Positions 9,361-17,542 are shown, counted from the stretch's first letter. The stretch is DNA of 64,000 nucleotides from Rhodospirillaceae bacterium (GCA_008012315.1 SSEL01000075.1:1-64000), one strand, 5' to 3'. Program-made: numbers and translations. Notes: generated by a model not told the origin, from the sequence alone.

Positions 9361-9677
9361 CGTGTGATTCTCCTGAGTGGATCGATGGCCTGAGTTGGTG
9401 CCATGGAGGTTTTTATCGGCGGGATGAGGAGCGTTTCCTTCCCGTTCTACCAATCTTCTCAAACCCCCACCTCCTTAAGCTCAGTGCCCATCAGAACAAC
9501 GTTCATGGGTTTTGGTTCCCGGCTTCTACCGGCCGGCTCGATGTGAGGACATGGTCGATCATTATCCACCCGCTGAGCCCATTCGCCGCACATCACGCAG
9601 ATGTTGCAACGGGGATACAGCAGATGGCCGGATAGCCACACCTCCTCACGGATGGACAATGCTCCGGTCGGCGTTCT
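9361..9677. other. galU upstream region
   Basis: No supported gene. It contains the galU ribosome site and a candidate stress promoter at 9494-9519. A 66-codon frame on the minus strand (9459-9659) has unusual Cys-rich composition and no homology that I recognise, so I do not call it. Confidence 0.5.
9494..9519 (-). promoter_or_regulatory. EcfG-type promoter candidate upstream of galU
   Basis: On the minus strand GGAAC (9519-9515), 17 bases, GTTC (9497-9494). It is the weakest of the six by distance, with a leader of about 135 bases. Confidence 0.4.
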
Positions 9678-9860
9678 TTACCGGGACTTGCGATGGGGAC
9701 GTCCCTTGGTTTCCCTGTCATGCAGTTTTTGGCCGTAATCGGCGGTTTCGCCTTCCAAAACCCGCTTCTTTTTCTCTTTACCCGTCGTTCGCGGGGAATC
9801 GTGTTTCTGCAAGTCGTGCAACTGTTTTTCGTATTGCCCGACGTCCTTGATCTTCGTCAT
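9678..9860 (-). CDS. Small basic hypothetical protein
   Basis: A 60-residue very hydrophilic protein rich in Lys, Arg, His, Glu and Gln (KEKKKRV, GRPHRKSR at the end). The ATG at 9860 has AAGGAG about 10 bases upstream. No membrane segment or signal peptide. I do not recognise a family. The composition resembles small intrinsically disordered stress or nucleic-acid-associated proteins, and the neighbours are stress genes, but the function is unknown. Confidence 0.55.
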   Translation of the reverse strand: MTKIKDVGQYEKQLHDLQKHDSPRTTGKEKKKRVLEGETADYGQKLHDRETKGRPHRKSR

Positions 9861-10094
9861 TTGCAACACGCTCCTTGCCTCTCGGCACACCTGATATTAG
9901 CGCAACTGGCACCGACGTCACCTAATGTGGCCTAGGATTGGCCCTACAAAAATTCGTGAACGCAGGCTGCTTTGTAAACCTTTTTGACGATTCTCTTACT
10001 GCATCTAACGCGCCGATCAGTGCTCGTTAGGTTTATAACCTGACGCGATAGGACAGCGCGGATAGGGGCCGGCGCGCCTTGCCGAGCGGATGCC

Positions 10095-10484
10095 TCACAT
10101 CCAATAAGGCGGCACCCCGAAATGATTGTGCAGCCGGGTGCCCCACTCACGGTCCGCATAGGTTTCCTCGGAGTCCGCGGCAGGTGTATTGCGGATCGTG
10201 TCATCCAGCGCATCGATCACATACCCGTCGCGGTTGGTGTCATAGGTCAGCACCGACCACGGCAAGGCGCGACGCTGCGCTCCCATGCCGAGGAAGCCGC
10301 CGAAACTCACCACGGCATAGGCGACCTTGCCGCTCACCTTGTCGATCATCAGATCATCGACCTCACCGAGATTGTCGCCATTTGAATTGTAGATCGAGGT
10401 GCCTTGCACCTTGTCCGATGAAATCAGGCTGTAGGTTTCATCCTTGCGAAGCGTTTCGTCACTTGTGGGTATCTGCGTTGTCAT
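10095..10484 (-). CDS. PRC-barrel domain protein
   Basis: A 129-residue protein with one PRC-barrel fold (about residues 15-95: SLISSDKVQGTSIYNSNGDN, then LGEVDDLMIDKVSGKVAYAV). The domain occurs in photosynthetic reaction centre H subunits and RimM, and in many small stress-associated alphaproteobacterial proteins of unknown role. A C-terminal tail ends GVPPYWM. The ATG at 10484 follows GGAGG with 6-base spacing. It probably shares a transcript with the coiled-coil gene 55 bases upstream. Confidence 0.85.
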   Translation of the reverse strand: MTTQIPTSDETLRKDETYSLISSDKVQGTSIYNSNGDNLGEVDDLMIDKVSGKVAYAVVSFGGFLGMGAQRRALPWSVLTYDTNRDGYVIDALDDTIRNTPAADSEETYADREWGTRLHNHFGVPPYWM

Positions 10485-10539
10485 GCTTGCCTCCTTCATT
10501 GAGCGTGGTCACCAGGAAAAATTCTTCCGAAGAATGAAC

Positions 10540-10752
10540 TCAGGCATCTCGTGCGACATTGGTCTCGATGGCCGCCCGTTCGATGGCGCGCTGCATATCC
10601 GCAACTTCACGTTCGAGATCGGCGATCCGCTGCAGCGCGTCCCTCAGGCACCGCGCCGCTTCCTGCCGGATATCGGTGATCTCCTCTGCCGAGGAAGCGG
10701 CATTTTCCAAACGCGAGATAACCTTTTCGTAATCTGCCTGTTGCAGCTCCAT
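10540..10752 (-). CDS. Small coiled-coil protein
   Basis: A 70-residue, almost wholly alpha-helical frame with heptad-like spacing of Leu, Ile and Ala (VISRLENAASSAEEITDIRQ, then LRDALQRIADLEREVADMQR). The ATG at 10752 follows GGGAGAGG. No family is recognised. It is likely cytoplasmic and oligomeric. It lies directly upstream of the PRC-barrel gene in the same direction. Confidence 0.6.
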   Translation of the reverse strand: MELQQADYEKVISRLENAASSAEEITDIRQEAARCLRDALQRIADLEREVADMQRAIERAAIETNVARDA

Positions 10753-10842
10753 TGCCGCCTCTCCCGGTTTGCCGTGCAACCGTCATGCGGATCGCCGCGC
10801 CGGCTATCGTCAATCAGGCGACGTCAAGGAAGCGGCTGTCAC

Positions 10843-11313
10843 TTACGACCCACCGCCTCCAGAGCCGCCACCGCCCGATCCACCACCGCCAGAGCCGCCG
10901 CTACCGGAACCTCCGCCAGAGCCACTGCCGCTACCCGTACCGCTGCCGTTGCCCGTGCCATTACCGGTGCCCGTGCCATTACCTGTGCCCGTGCCATTAC
11001 CGGTGCCTGTGCCATTACCGGTGCCTGTGCCATTGCCGTTGGTTCCAGTACCGCCATTATTGCCTGAACTGCCGCTGGAATTGCCCTTGTTCGAATTGTT
11101 GTCGTTCACGCAGGCGCCGGATGAATCTTCCACCTGCCCGGCGCCGCAAGCCGCGAGCTGGATGGGTTGAGCGTCATTCAGTCCTGACGGGCTCGTCGAG
11201 GCGGCATTTGCATGTGCCGGTGACATGGCAAGCGGCATGGCAAGAAGCGGGACGAAGGCCATGCCACGCAGGAAAGACAGCGAGCCGGGATGTTTCACGC
11301 GGGAATCGTTCAC
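10843..11313 (-). CDS. Secreted Gly/Thr/Asn/Ser-repeat protein
   Basis: A 156-residue protein starting with GTG at 11313 (GGAG 8 bases before). Residues 1-37 form a signal peptide with a hydrophobic core FLRGMAFVPLLAMPLAM and an AHANA-type cleavage site. A short segment with two Cys (AACGAGQVEDSSGACVNDNN) follows. The C-terminal half is low complexity: GTGTGN hexapeptide repeats, then GS and GGGGS runs. The DNA repeats every 18 bases. The mature protein should be disordered, exported and possibly disulfide-bonded. It has a GGAAC-N17-GTT promoter candidate shared back to back with udgX. Function unknown. Confidence 0.7.
   Translation of the reverse strand: MNDSRVKHPGSLSFLRGMAFVPLLAMPLAMSPAHANAASTSPSGLNDAQPIQLAACGAGQVEDSSGACVNDNNSNKGNSSGSSGNNGGTGTNGNGTGTGNGTGTGNGTGTGNGTGTGNGTGNGSGTGSGSGSGGGSGSGGSGGGGSGGGGSGGGGS
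10955..11036. repeat. 18-bp tandem repeat inside the Gly-rich gene
   Basis: Four and a half units of GTGCCATTACCGGTGCCT-type sequence (10955, 10973, 10991, 11009, partial at 11027) with 0-2 changes each. They encode GTGTGN. Copy number could vary by slippage. Confidence 0.85.
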
Positions 11314-11398
11314 GATGAATGCTCCATTGAAGTGAAAGCCGTCGCAGCGTCACGTCTCTGCGATCCGCGACACGCCTCGAGCGATGTATATGAGGAGC

Positions 11399-11423
11399 AA
11401 CAGTCGGCATCTTGGCTTGTTCC
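11399..11423 (-). promoter_or_regulatory. EcfG-type promoter candidate for the Gly-rich gene
   Basis: Minus strand GGAAC (11423-11419), 17 bases, GTT (11401-11399), 86 bases before the GTG start. Confidence 0.6.
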
Positions 11424-11447
11424 GTGGCTTCTTCATCCAGAGCCGCC

Positions 11448-11472
11448 GGAACAACCGGGGAAAGCTAGTGTT
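11448..11472 (+). promoter_or_regulatory. EcfG-type promoter candidate for udgX
   Basis: Plus strand GGAAC (11448-11452), 17 bases, GTT (11470-11472), 94 bases before the udgX ATG. It is divergent from the site at 11399-11423. Confidence 0.6.
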
Positions 11473-11507
11473 GATCAAAAGGTAAAATTGGGGAACGTGC
11501 CCCATGG

Positions 11508-11555
11508 AACGAAGCACCATGTGAAACGAAGCACCATGTGAACGACGCAGCATGG
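11508..11555. repeat. 17-bp tandem repeat in the udgX leader
   Basis: AACGAAGCACCATGTG occurs at 11508 and again at 11525, with a degenerate third copy from 11541. It lies in the predicted 5' leader of udgX. Confidence 0.65.
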
Positions 11556-11565
11556 AAACATCTGC

Positions 11566-12246
11566 ATGGAAGCAAGCCGGACAGTGAAGGCCAGCAGAGC
11601 GCTCGCCGCCATCGCCAAGGAAGCAACCGGGTGCAAGCGCTGCGACATCTGGGAATGCGGCGGGCGCGTCGTCTTCGGCGAAGGCGCGGTGGCCGCGCCG
11701 CTGATGCTGGTCGGTGAACAGCCAGGCGATCAGGAAGACCGTGCCGGCCATCCCTTTGTCGGTCCGGCCGGCCGGCTTCTCGACGAAGCATTGGCGGCAG
11801 CGGGTTTTGATCGCGATGCCGTCTATGTCACCAATGTCGTGAAGCATTTCAAATTCGAGCCGCGCGGCAAGCGGCGGCTGCATCAACGCCCGACTGCCGG
11901 TGAGATCGATATCTGTAAATGGTGGCTATGGCAGGAAATACGCCTGGTACAACCGCGCCTCGTTCTCGCCTTGGGCGCCTCGGCGCTGCGCGGGTTGCTG
12001 GGTAGATCCGTGCCAGTGGGAAAATCGCGCGGCCATGTCATGGCCATCGGCATGCCTGACGCCACGGAGGTGCCGGATTCGATCCCGCAAGCCAGCCAGT
12101 TGCGGCATGCGCGGGACTGGCAGGGCGCGCTCCTGGTTTCCATTCACCCTTCCTTCATTCTCCGGCAGCGCGATGACGCGTCACGGCGCCGCGTGAAGCA
12201 GGGCTTCATCAAGGATCTGAAGCAGGCCAAGGCCTATCTCGGTTAA
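11566..12246 (+). CDS. udgX: UdgX-type uracil-DNA binding/glycosylase family protein
   Basis: A 226-residue family 4-like uracil-DNA glycosylase of the UdgX group. Seen: N-terminal CKRC (C23, C26) for the iron-sulfur cluster, motif I GEQPGDQED, the UdgX-specific loop KRRLHQRP with H106, and a HPSFILR motif near the C-terminus. In characterised UdgX the loop His forms a lasting covalent bond with the abasic sugar after uracil removal. The ATG at 11566 has only a weak ribosome site. The SDR gene follows after 10 bases, so they form an operon. The upstream GGAAC-N17-GTT suggests stress control. Confidence 0.9.
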   Translation: MEASRTVKASRALAAIAKEATGCKRCDIWECGGRVVFGEGAVAAPLMLVGEQPGDQEDRAGHPFVGPAGRLLDEALAAAGFDRDAVYVTNVVKHFKFEPRGKRRLHQRPTAGEIDICKWWLWQEIRLVQPRLVLALGASALRGLLGRSVPVGKSRGHVMAIGMPDATEVPDSIPQASQLRHARDWQGALLVSIHPSFILRQRDDASRRRVKQGFIKDLKQAKAYLG

Positions 12247-12256
12247 GGAAGCGACG

Positions 12257-13126
12257 ATGACGAACCCGCAACAAGAAGATCAGAGTTTCCCATCCCAGCA
12301 TCAGGAACGCCAGCCGGGACGGCAGACGGAGATGCATCCGAAGCCGCAGGCGGAAGCCCGCTCTTATCTGCCGGCCGGCAAGCTGAAGGGACGCAAGGCC
12401 ATCGTCACCGGCGGCGATAGCGGTATCGGCCGCGCGGTCGCCATCATGTTCGCGAAGGAAGGGGCCGATGTCGCCATCGTCTATGCAGAGGAGCACAAGG
12501 ATGCCGAAACCACCGCCCAACTGGTGCGGGAGACCGGGCGCCAATGCCTGTTGCTGAGCGGCGATATCGGCAACAAGGAAAACTGCGATGCATTCGTCGC
12601 ACGCAGCGTCGATGCCCTCGGCGGGCTCGACATCCTCGTCAACAATGCCGGCGAGCAGCATCCGGCCAAGACAATCGAGGAGATTTCCGAACAGCAATTG
12701 GTGCAGACCTTCCGGACCAATCTCTTCGGCACCTTCTTCATGACGCAGGCTGCCCTACCGCATTTGAAGAGCGGCGACGCCATCGTCAATTGCTGTTCGG
12801 TGACGGCCTATCGCGGCAGCAGCCATCTGGTGGATTATGCCGCCACCAAGGGCGCGCTGGTCGCTTTCACGCGCTCGCTCTCGGGGCAACTCGCCAGCTC
12901 CGGCATTCGCGTCAATGGCGTGGCACCCGGCCCGATCTGGACACCGCTGATTCCCGCCACCTTCGAGGCCGAGGAAGTCGCGCAATTCGGCAAGAAAGTG
13001 CCGATGGGCCGGGCCGGTCAGCCCGATGAAGTCGGGCCCTGCTTCGTCTTTCTCGCAAGCGATGACGCCAGTTATATGACAGGTCAGATATTGCATCCTA
13101 ACGGCGGCGAGATCATCAATAGCTGA
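12257..13126 (+). CDS. SDR family oxidoreductase (YghA-like)
   Basis: A 289-residue short-chain dehydrogenase with an extended N-terminus (about 45 residues, rich in Gln and Pro) before the Rossmann fold, as in the YghA/glucose-1-dehydrogenase-like group. Nucleotide motif TGGDSGIGRAVAI, NNAGEQ, and catalytic Tyr-Lys in VDYAATKGAL, with Ser in NCCSVTAYRGSS. It ends with the usual MTGQILHPNGGE segment. Cofactor and substrate are not determinable. It is co-transcribed with udgX, and this group of SDR enzymes is often stress-induced. Confidence 0.88.
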   Translation: MTNPQQEDQSFPSQHQERQPGRQTEMHPKPQAEARSYLPAGKLKGRKAIVTGGDSGIGRAVAIMFAKEGADVAIVYAEEHKDAETTAQLVRETGRQCLLLSGDIGNKENCDAFVARSVDALGGLDILVNNAGEQHPAKTIEEISEQQLVQTFRTNLFGTFFMTQAALPHLKSGDAIVNCCSVTAYRGSSHLVDYAATKGALVAFTRSLSGQLASSGIRVNGVAPGPIWTPLIPATFEAEEVAQFGKKVPMGRAGQPDEVGPCFVFLASDDASYMTGQILHPNGGEIINS

Positions 13127-13221
13127 AGCACGCGTCCGGCCGTTTCCTCGCATCGCCCCCGTCATTTGTTGCGATCATCATGCCAACTCGCCGATATGGT
13201 GGCCGCATGGAGACAAAATAT

Positions 13222-13250
13222 CGTGACTTCAGTCGCGGCTTTTTTGTTTT
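13222..13250 (+). terminator. Terminator after the udgX-SDR operon
   Basis: Stem CGTGAC/GTCGCG (one G-T pair) with TTCA loop at 13222-13237, then GCTTTTTTGTTTT. Confidence 0.7.
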
Positions 13251-13368
13251 CACCTCGCAGGCCCCGCCCTTAAATCTAATTGACTAGAACGCTCAAGACT
13301 ACTTCCCCCGACATATCCGCAGCGATTTTCCAACCTCGCACCATATCTTGTTCCAGGGAGTATTCGAG

Positions 13369-13911
13369 ATGAAGCAAAACGACGAGATCTTCCGTCGCAT
13401 CGAAGAAGAGATTCCCCGCTTGCGGCGTTACGCCTTGTTTCTCACGCGCGATTCGGAGCGTAGCGACGATCTGATCCAGGAATGCCTGGTGCGCGCCATC
13501 GCCAATATCGACAAATGGCAGCCGGGCACCAATCTGCGTTCCTGGCTGATGACCATTCTTCATAACAGTTTCATCAACGATGTGAAGAAACGCAGCCCCA
13601 CCCTCACCAAAGACGGCAATATCGATTCCGCCATTCCGCATAAGGGCAACCAGGAGGTGCGTCACGAGGTGCGTGACCTCAGGCGGGCTTATTCCTGCCT
13701 CAGTTCGTCCCACCGCCAGATCGTGCGCCTGATCTGCCTGGAGCAGCGCGAGTATAACGAGGTCGCCCACATCCTCGACATTCCCGTCGGCACAGTGCGG
13801 TCGCGTCTTTGCCGGGCCCGCGAGCATCTGCGGGAATTGATGGATATCGGCACCGGCGGCTCCCATCGCTTCGCGCCACAGGCGCGGGAGGACCGGGATT
13901 ACCGGGCATAG
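13369..13911 (+). CDS. ECF RNA polymerase sigma factor (EcfG-like)
   Basis: A 180-residue sigma-70 family protein with only regions 2 and 4. Region 2: LRRYALFLTRDSERSDDLIQ, then LVRAIANIDKWQPGTNLRSW. Region 4: SSSHRQIVRLICLEQREYNE and IPVGTVRSRLCRAREHLREL. The WQPGTNLRSW stretch and length match the general-stress EcfG group of alphaproteobacteria. No NepR or PhyR gene is next to it, so it may be a secondary EcfG paralogue. The ATG at 13369 has a CCAGGGA site; a TTG 21 bases upstream is less likely. It has no GGAAC-N17-GTT promoter of its own. It sits amid six candidate EcfG-type promoters. Confidence 0.85.
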   Translation: MKQNDEIFRRIEEEIPRLRRYALFLTRDSERSDDLIQECLVRAIANIDKWQPGTNLRSWLMTILHNSFINDVKKRSPTLTKDGNIDSAIPHKGNQEVRHEVRDLRRAYSCLSSSHRQIVRLICLEQREYNEVAHILDIPVGTVRSRLCRAREHLRELMDIGTGGSHRFAPQAREDRDYRA

Positions 13912-13979
13912 CTCGCCACCTCACACTGTCACGACGAGCCGAGGTCGCTGTGAGGCGGCCTCGCCTCAAATTTTTCCAG

Positions 13980-14570
13980 CTACCTGGAATGTTCGGCGAG
14001 ATGCATCGGGTGCGCATGGCCGCGCACGGCCTTGATGCCGCGATAAAGCTCCTGCAGATAGAGCAGCAGATTGATCGCCATGGCGGCCATCAGAAACCAG
14101 AAATAGACTGGCTCGACCGGCGGTGTGCGAAGCTGCAGCGATCGATCGAAGGACACGCCGCCAAGGCCGAAGATGGAGAGGAAGGCCGGCCAATGGGTGA
14201 CGACGACGAAGCTCAGGGCCAGGAGGGGAATGACGCCGAGATAATCGTGCACCCGCTGCTCGACCGCCGTGATCCGGCGATGGGCATTGGCATAAGCCAG
14301 ATCCCAATAGCCGGTGACTTCATGCGCCGCCCAGGCCAGCAGCATGATCAGGACAATCAGACCGTTGATTTCGAAATAGAGGCCGAAGAGGATCGCCACG
14401 CCGGCCTGGCACAGCATGGACAGGTGGATGACGGATTCCGTCGGCCCGGCGGAATATTCGATGCGTGCGGCGCGATGGCAGAACCAGTCGATGATGCCGA
14501 CGATCACCCAGAGCGGCAGGATGAAATAGATCAGATAGTTCTTCGCCAGCTCGGCGGTATCGATCACCAT
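13980..14570 (-). CDS. Multi-pass membrane protein of unknown function
   Basis: A 196-residue protein with about five hydrophobic segments (LIYFILPLWVIVGIIDWF; LCQAGVAILFGLYFEING with LIVLIMLLAW; LGVIPLLALSFVVVTHW; VYFWFLMAAMAINLLLYL). Several His residues lie at membrane edges (WFCHRAAR, AWAAHEVTG, VVTHW, HAHPMHLAEHSR), which could bind metal or haem. I do not recognise a characterised family. It is the last gene of the minus-strand unit adh-14581-13980, with a 10-base gap upstream, and is convergent with the sigma-factor gene. Confidence 0.7.
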   Translation of the reverse strand: MVIDTAELAKNYLIYFILPLWVIVGIIDWFCHRAARIEYSAGPTESVIHLSMLCQAGVAILFGLYFEINGLIVLIMLLAWAAHEVTGYWDLAYANAHRRITAVEQRVHDYLGVIPLLALSFVVVTHWPAFLSIFGLGGVSFDRSLQLRTPPVEPVYFWFLMAAMAINLLLYLQELYRGIKAVRGHAHPMHLAEHSR

Positions 14571-14580
14571 GGAAACGGCT

Positions 14581-14952
14581 TCACGCCTTTCCTTCCACCA
14601 AGTCCTGGCGCAGTTCGGCCACGCTCAGCGGCTCGGCGAGGATCACCCCTTCGGACGGCCGGTCGGGATCGAGAATCCCGAGGCTTTCCGTCGGCACTTC
14701 CTTGACGCTATAGAGCTTCACGTCGGTCAGGCCGGCGCGGGGGCTGGGGCTCTCATTGCCGATCTGGACGGAACCGACCTGGTTGCGCACGGCATTCAGC
14801 GCCCAGTCCTCGGCCATCGCGCGAGCGAACGCCGGACTGCTCGCTGCAACCACGATCTTGCGCCAGATGGTCCGGTCCTGCCAGCGCGGGTCAATCGCAT
14901 CGGCCACGGGCTCGATTAGCCACAAATGGCCGGGATTGGTGGATTGGGTCAT
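14581..14952 (-). CDS. Hypothetical protein in alcohol dehydrogenase operon
   Basis: A 123-residue soluble protein with no signal peptide or membrane segment and no motif I recognise. A GGAGGG site lies 7 bases before the ATG at 14952; ATG codons at 14958 and 14967 are alternatives. It sits 34 bases downstream of the zinc alcohol dehydrogenase gene and 10 bases before the membrane protein gene, so it is probably co-expressed with both. The protein has balanced, well-folded-looking composition (IWRKIVVAASSPAFARAMAE, TDVKLYSVKEVPTESLGILD). Confidence 0.65.
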   Translation of the reverse strand: MTQSTNPGHLWLIEPVADAIDPRWQDRTIWRKIVVAASSPAFARAMAEDWALNAVRNQVGSVQIGNESPSPRAGLTDVKLYSVKEVPTESLGILDPDRPSEGVILAEPLSVAELRQDLVEGKA

Positions 14953-14986
14953 TGTCATGCCCTCCATACCTCGATGTCATGTCGGT

Positions 14987-16204
14987 TCAACGCATCGCCG
15001 GCGGCGTCAGTTCCACCTTGGTCCAGCCGCATTTGCGTTGATCGAACTGCTTATAGGCGGCGATCGCGTCATCCAGCGGCTCCTCCCTGGTCAGGATGCC
15101 GGTAGGATCGACAATATCGCTGCGCACCAGGTCGATCAGATGAGGGATATATTTGCGATGGTTGCAATTCCCCATCTTGATCGTGAGGTTCTTGTTCATC
15201 GCCTGGCCGATCGGGAAGCTGTCGGCGCCGGGCGGATAGACCCCGATGATGGCAAGGGTCCCCGCTTTCGCCAGCGCCTCCGTTGCCCAATGCAGCACCT
15301 GGCTGGGCGCGTCGCCCGGATGCCAGTTGCCGTTGCTCGGCTTCCGCTTCGGCGCGACCGCCTTCACTTCCTGATCGAATTTTTTCGCCTGGTCGCGCGA
15401 CGGCCTGGCCGGGCCATGATGCGCATGCATGGCATCGATGCCGACCGCATCGATGGCACGATCGACGCCGATGCCGCCGGTCAGTTGCAGAATCGTCTCG
15501 ACCGGATTCTCTTCGTCGAAATTCACCGTCTCGGCACCTTGCTGCCTTGCCATATCGAGACGATCGGGATAGCAGTCCACCGCGATCACCCGCCCCGCGC
15601 CGTGCAGTTTCGCACTCAGGATTGCGAACTGTCCGACCGGCCCGCAGCCGAACACGGCGACGGTATCGCCATCACGAATCTCGGCGAGGTCCGCGCCGAA
15701 ATAGCCGGTCGGGAAAATATCGGATAGCAGGATGGCCTGATCGTCCGAAACCTCATCGGGCAGCTTCACCAGGCCGACATGGGCATAGGGAATGCGCGCC
15801 TTCTCCGCCTGCAGCCCATGGAAAGGTCCGGTCGATCCAGGCCCACCGAAGAAAGCAGTGCCGGCGCGATTACCCTTGGGATTGGCGGTATCGCATTGCG
15901 CATAATAACCGGCGCGGCAATAGGAGCAGCTGCCGCAGGCGATGGTCGAGGGAATGACCACGCGGTCGCCGACCTTCAGATTGCGCACCATATCGCCCAG
16001 TTCCTCGATCACGCCGACACCCTCATGGCCGAGGATCGTTCCCGGCTGCATATCGGACATGGTGCCGCGGATCATGTGAAGATCCGTGCCGCAGATCGCC
16101 GAAGCCGTCAGGCGAACGATGGCATCCGTCGGTTGTTCAATGCGCGGTTCGGCCACGTCTTCCAGGCGAATATCACCGATTCCATGAAATACCACTGCTT
16201 TCAT
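14987..16204 (-). CDS. Zinc-dependent alcohol dehydrogenase (FdhA-like)
   Basis: A 405-residue medium-chain dehydrogenase. Catalytic zinc: C38 in AICGTDLHM and H60-E61 in GHEGVGVIEE. Structural zinc cluster: CGSCSYCRAGYYAQC. Rossmann motif VFGCGPVGQ. The insert around AMHAHHGPARPSRDQAKKFD and the C-terminal layout match the glutathione-independent formaldehyde dehydrogenase-like clade common in alphaproteobacteria and often stress-induced. Formaldehyde itself may not be the substrate. The ATG at 16204 follows GGAAGGAGG. A GGAAC-N17-GTT sequence lies 26 bases upstream, a near-ideal promoter distance. First gene of a three-gene unit. Confidence 0.88.
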   Translation of the reverse strand: MKAVVFHGIGDIRLEDVAEPRIEQPTDAIVRLTASAICGTDLHMIRGTMSDMQPGTILGHEGVGVIEELGDMVRNLKVGDRVVIPSTIACGSCSYCRAGYYAQCDTANPKGNRAGTAFFGGPGSTGPFHGLQAEKARIPYAHVGLVKLPDEVSDDQAILLSDIFPTGYFGADLAEIRDGDTVAVFGCGPVGQFAILSAKLHGAGRVIAVDCYPDRLDMARQQGAETVNFDEENPVETILQLTGGIGVDRAIDAVGIDAMHAHHGPARPSRDQAKKFDQEVKAVAPKRKPSNGNWHPGDAPSQVLHWATEALAKAGTLAIIGVYPPGADSFPIGQAMNKNLTIKMGNCNHRKYIPHLIDLVRSDIVDPTGILTREEPLDDAIAAYKQFDQRKCGWTKVELTPPAMR

Positions 16205-16229
16205 CGCCGCCTCCTTCCGCTGTTTTCTC

Positions 16230-16254
16230 AACAGCGCGACGGCCAATCCGTTCC
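16230..16254 (-). promoter_or_regulatory. EcfG-type promoter candidate for the zinc alcohol dehydrogenase operon
   Basis: Minus strand GGAAC (16254-16250), 17 bases, GTT (16232-16230), 26 bases before the ATG at 16204. Confidence 0.65.
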
Positions 16255-16339
16255 CCCAAGGCAGGCGGGCGGACACGCGGACAGGTATCCGGCAGGCGAA
16301 GCGTGCCGACGGTCAACAATCATGAAGCGCGAAGCTTCG

Positions 16340-17542
16340 TTACGTGAGGCGCGTGTCCAGGAAGCTGCCGCCTTCGGCGACGACGCGGCCATGGCTCACC
16401 ACCCTGCGCTCGGCGGGGCGGCGGGCCAAGGCATCGCCCAATGTTTCCGCCGGCAGGATGACGAAATTGGCGGCATTGCCGGGTTCCAGCCCATAGCCCG
16501 ACAACCCCAGGGCCCGCGCCCCGGCATAGGTGGCGCTGTCGAAGGCCGAGACCAGTTCCGCATCCTTCGCCCATTCGAAACGGAAGGCGAGCAGCATGGC
16601 GCGTTCCAGCATGTCGCCATTGCCGAGCGGCGTCCAGGCATCGCGGATACCGTCGGAGCCGCAGCAGATATTGACGCCGAGCGCCTTCAGGAAATCGACC
16701 GGCGGCACGCTGGTATCGGCCGGCGCCGAGGTCATGAGGGAAATACCCAGATCGGCAAGCCTGCGGCCCAGCGCCTCGATCCGCGATGTCGGGAACATGC
16801 CGAGGCAATAGGCATGGCTGATCACGACCTTGTCTTTGAGACCCGTCGCGGCGGTGAAATCAGCGATCCGCTCGATCTGCCAGAGGCCGAGTTCGCCGCG
16901 GTCATGCAGATGGATGTCGACGCCCTTGCCGTACTTGACGGCGAGATCGAAGACGATCTGCAGATGCCGGATCGGATCGTTGTCGATGCCGGCCGGGTCA
17001 AGGCCGCCGACCGCCTCCACCCCCATCTTCAGCGCTTCTTCCATCAGCTCTGCCGTGCCCGGCTGGATCAGCAGGCCGGTCTGCGGGAAGACAACGAATT
17101 GCATCTCCACGACGTCGCGATAGGCCTCGCGCAATTGCAGCATCGCTTCGACATGGCGCAGGCCGATCTCCGGATCGATATCGATATGCGAGCGTATATG
17201 CAGCGAACCGCGCGCGATGCATTGTTCCAGCAGGCTGCCGGCCCGCCGGGCGATCGGCACGTTGACCTCGCGCAGCACCTTGCGCTCATTGGCGATGTAA
17301 TCCTTCAGCGTCGCGCCTGCCGAATTCGGCCGCCAGGGCATGCCCCAGAGCGTCTTGTCGAGATGCAGATGGCTTTCCACCAGGGCCGGCAGGACGAGTT
17401 GCGATTTGCAATCCATCGCCTGCCCATCTCCCGTCGCCGTGCCCGCCGGTGAGATGGCCTTGAGCTTGCCGTCAGCGCAGGCGATATCGACCAACTTGTT
17501 GTCGGTCGTGCGAAGATTGCGGTAGATCGCGGTCGCGGGCAT
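16340..17542 (-). CDS. Cytosine deaminase-like amidohydrolase, paralogue A
   Basis: A 400-residue metal-dependent hydrolase of the CodA branch of the amidohydrolase superfamily. Metal motif H58-x-H60 in ESHLHLDKTLWG, then IHLHDRGELG, VISHAYCLG and GSDGIRDAWTP. E. coli CodA has HCDE where this protein has HLHD, so the usual catalytic Glu is replaced by Asp. Cytosine is therefore not a safe substrate; another cyclic amide or amino-heterocycle is possible. The ATG at 17542 follows AGAGAGG. It lies 32 bases downstream of paralogue B in the same direction, so they form a two-gene operon divergent from the PucR-type regulator side. Confidence 0.82.
   Translation of the reverse strand: MPATAIYRNLRTTDNKLVDIACADGKLKAISPAGTATGDGQAMDCKSQLVLPALVESHLHLDKTLWGMPWRPNSAGATLKDYIANERKVLREVNVPIARRAGSLLEQCIARGSLHIRSHIDIDPEIGLRHVEAMLQLREAYRDVVEMQFVVFPQTGLLIQPGTAELMEEALKMGVEAVGGLDPAGIDNDPIRHLQIVFDLAVKYGKGVDIHLHDRGELGLWQIERIADFTAATGLKDKVVISHAYCLGMFPTSRIEALGRRLADLGISLMTSAPADTSVPPVDFLKALGVNICCGSDGIRDAWTPLGNGDMLERAMLLAFRFEWAKDAELVSAFDSATYAGARALGLSGYGLEPGNAANFVILPAETLGDALARRPAERRVVSHGRVVAEGGSFLDTRLT

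Noticed and set aside
9459..9659. 66-codon Cys-containing frame upstream of galU
   Set aside because: No family, no ribosome site, and it spans the probable galU promoter.
9944..10213. 89-codon frame overlapping the PRC-barrel gene
   Set aside because: Overlaps a well-supported gene in another frame and has no ribosome site.
10955..11036. Possible CRISPR-like array
   Set aside because: The repeats are contiguous 18-bp units with no spacers and are in frame in a secreted protein gene.
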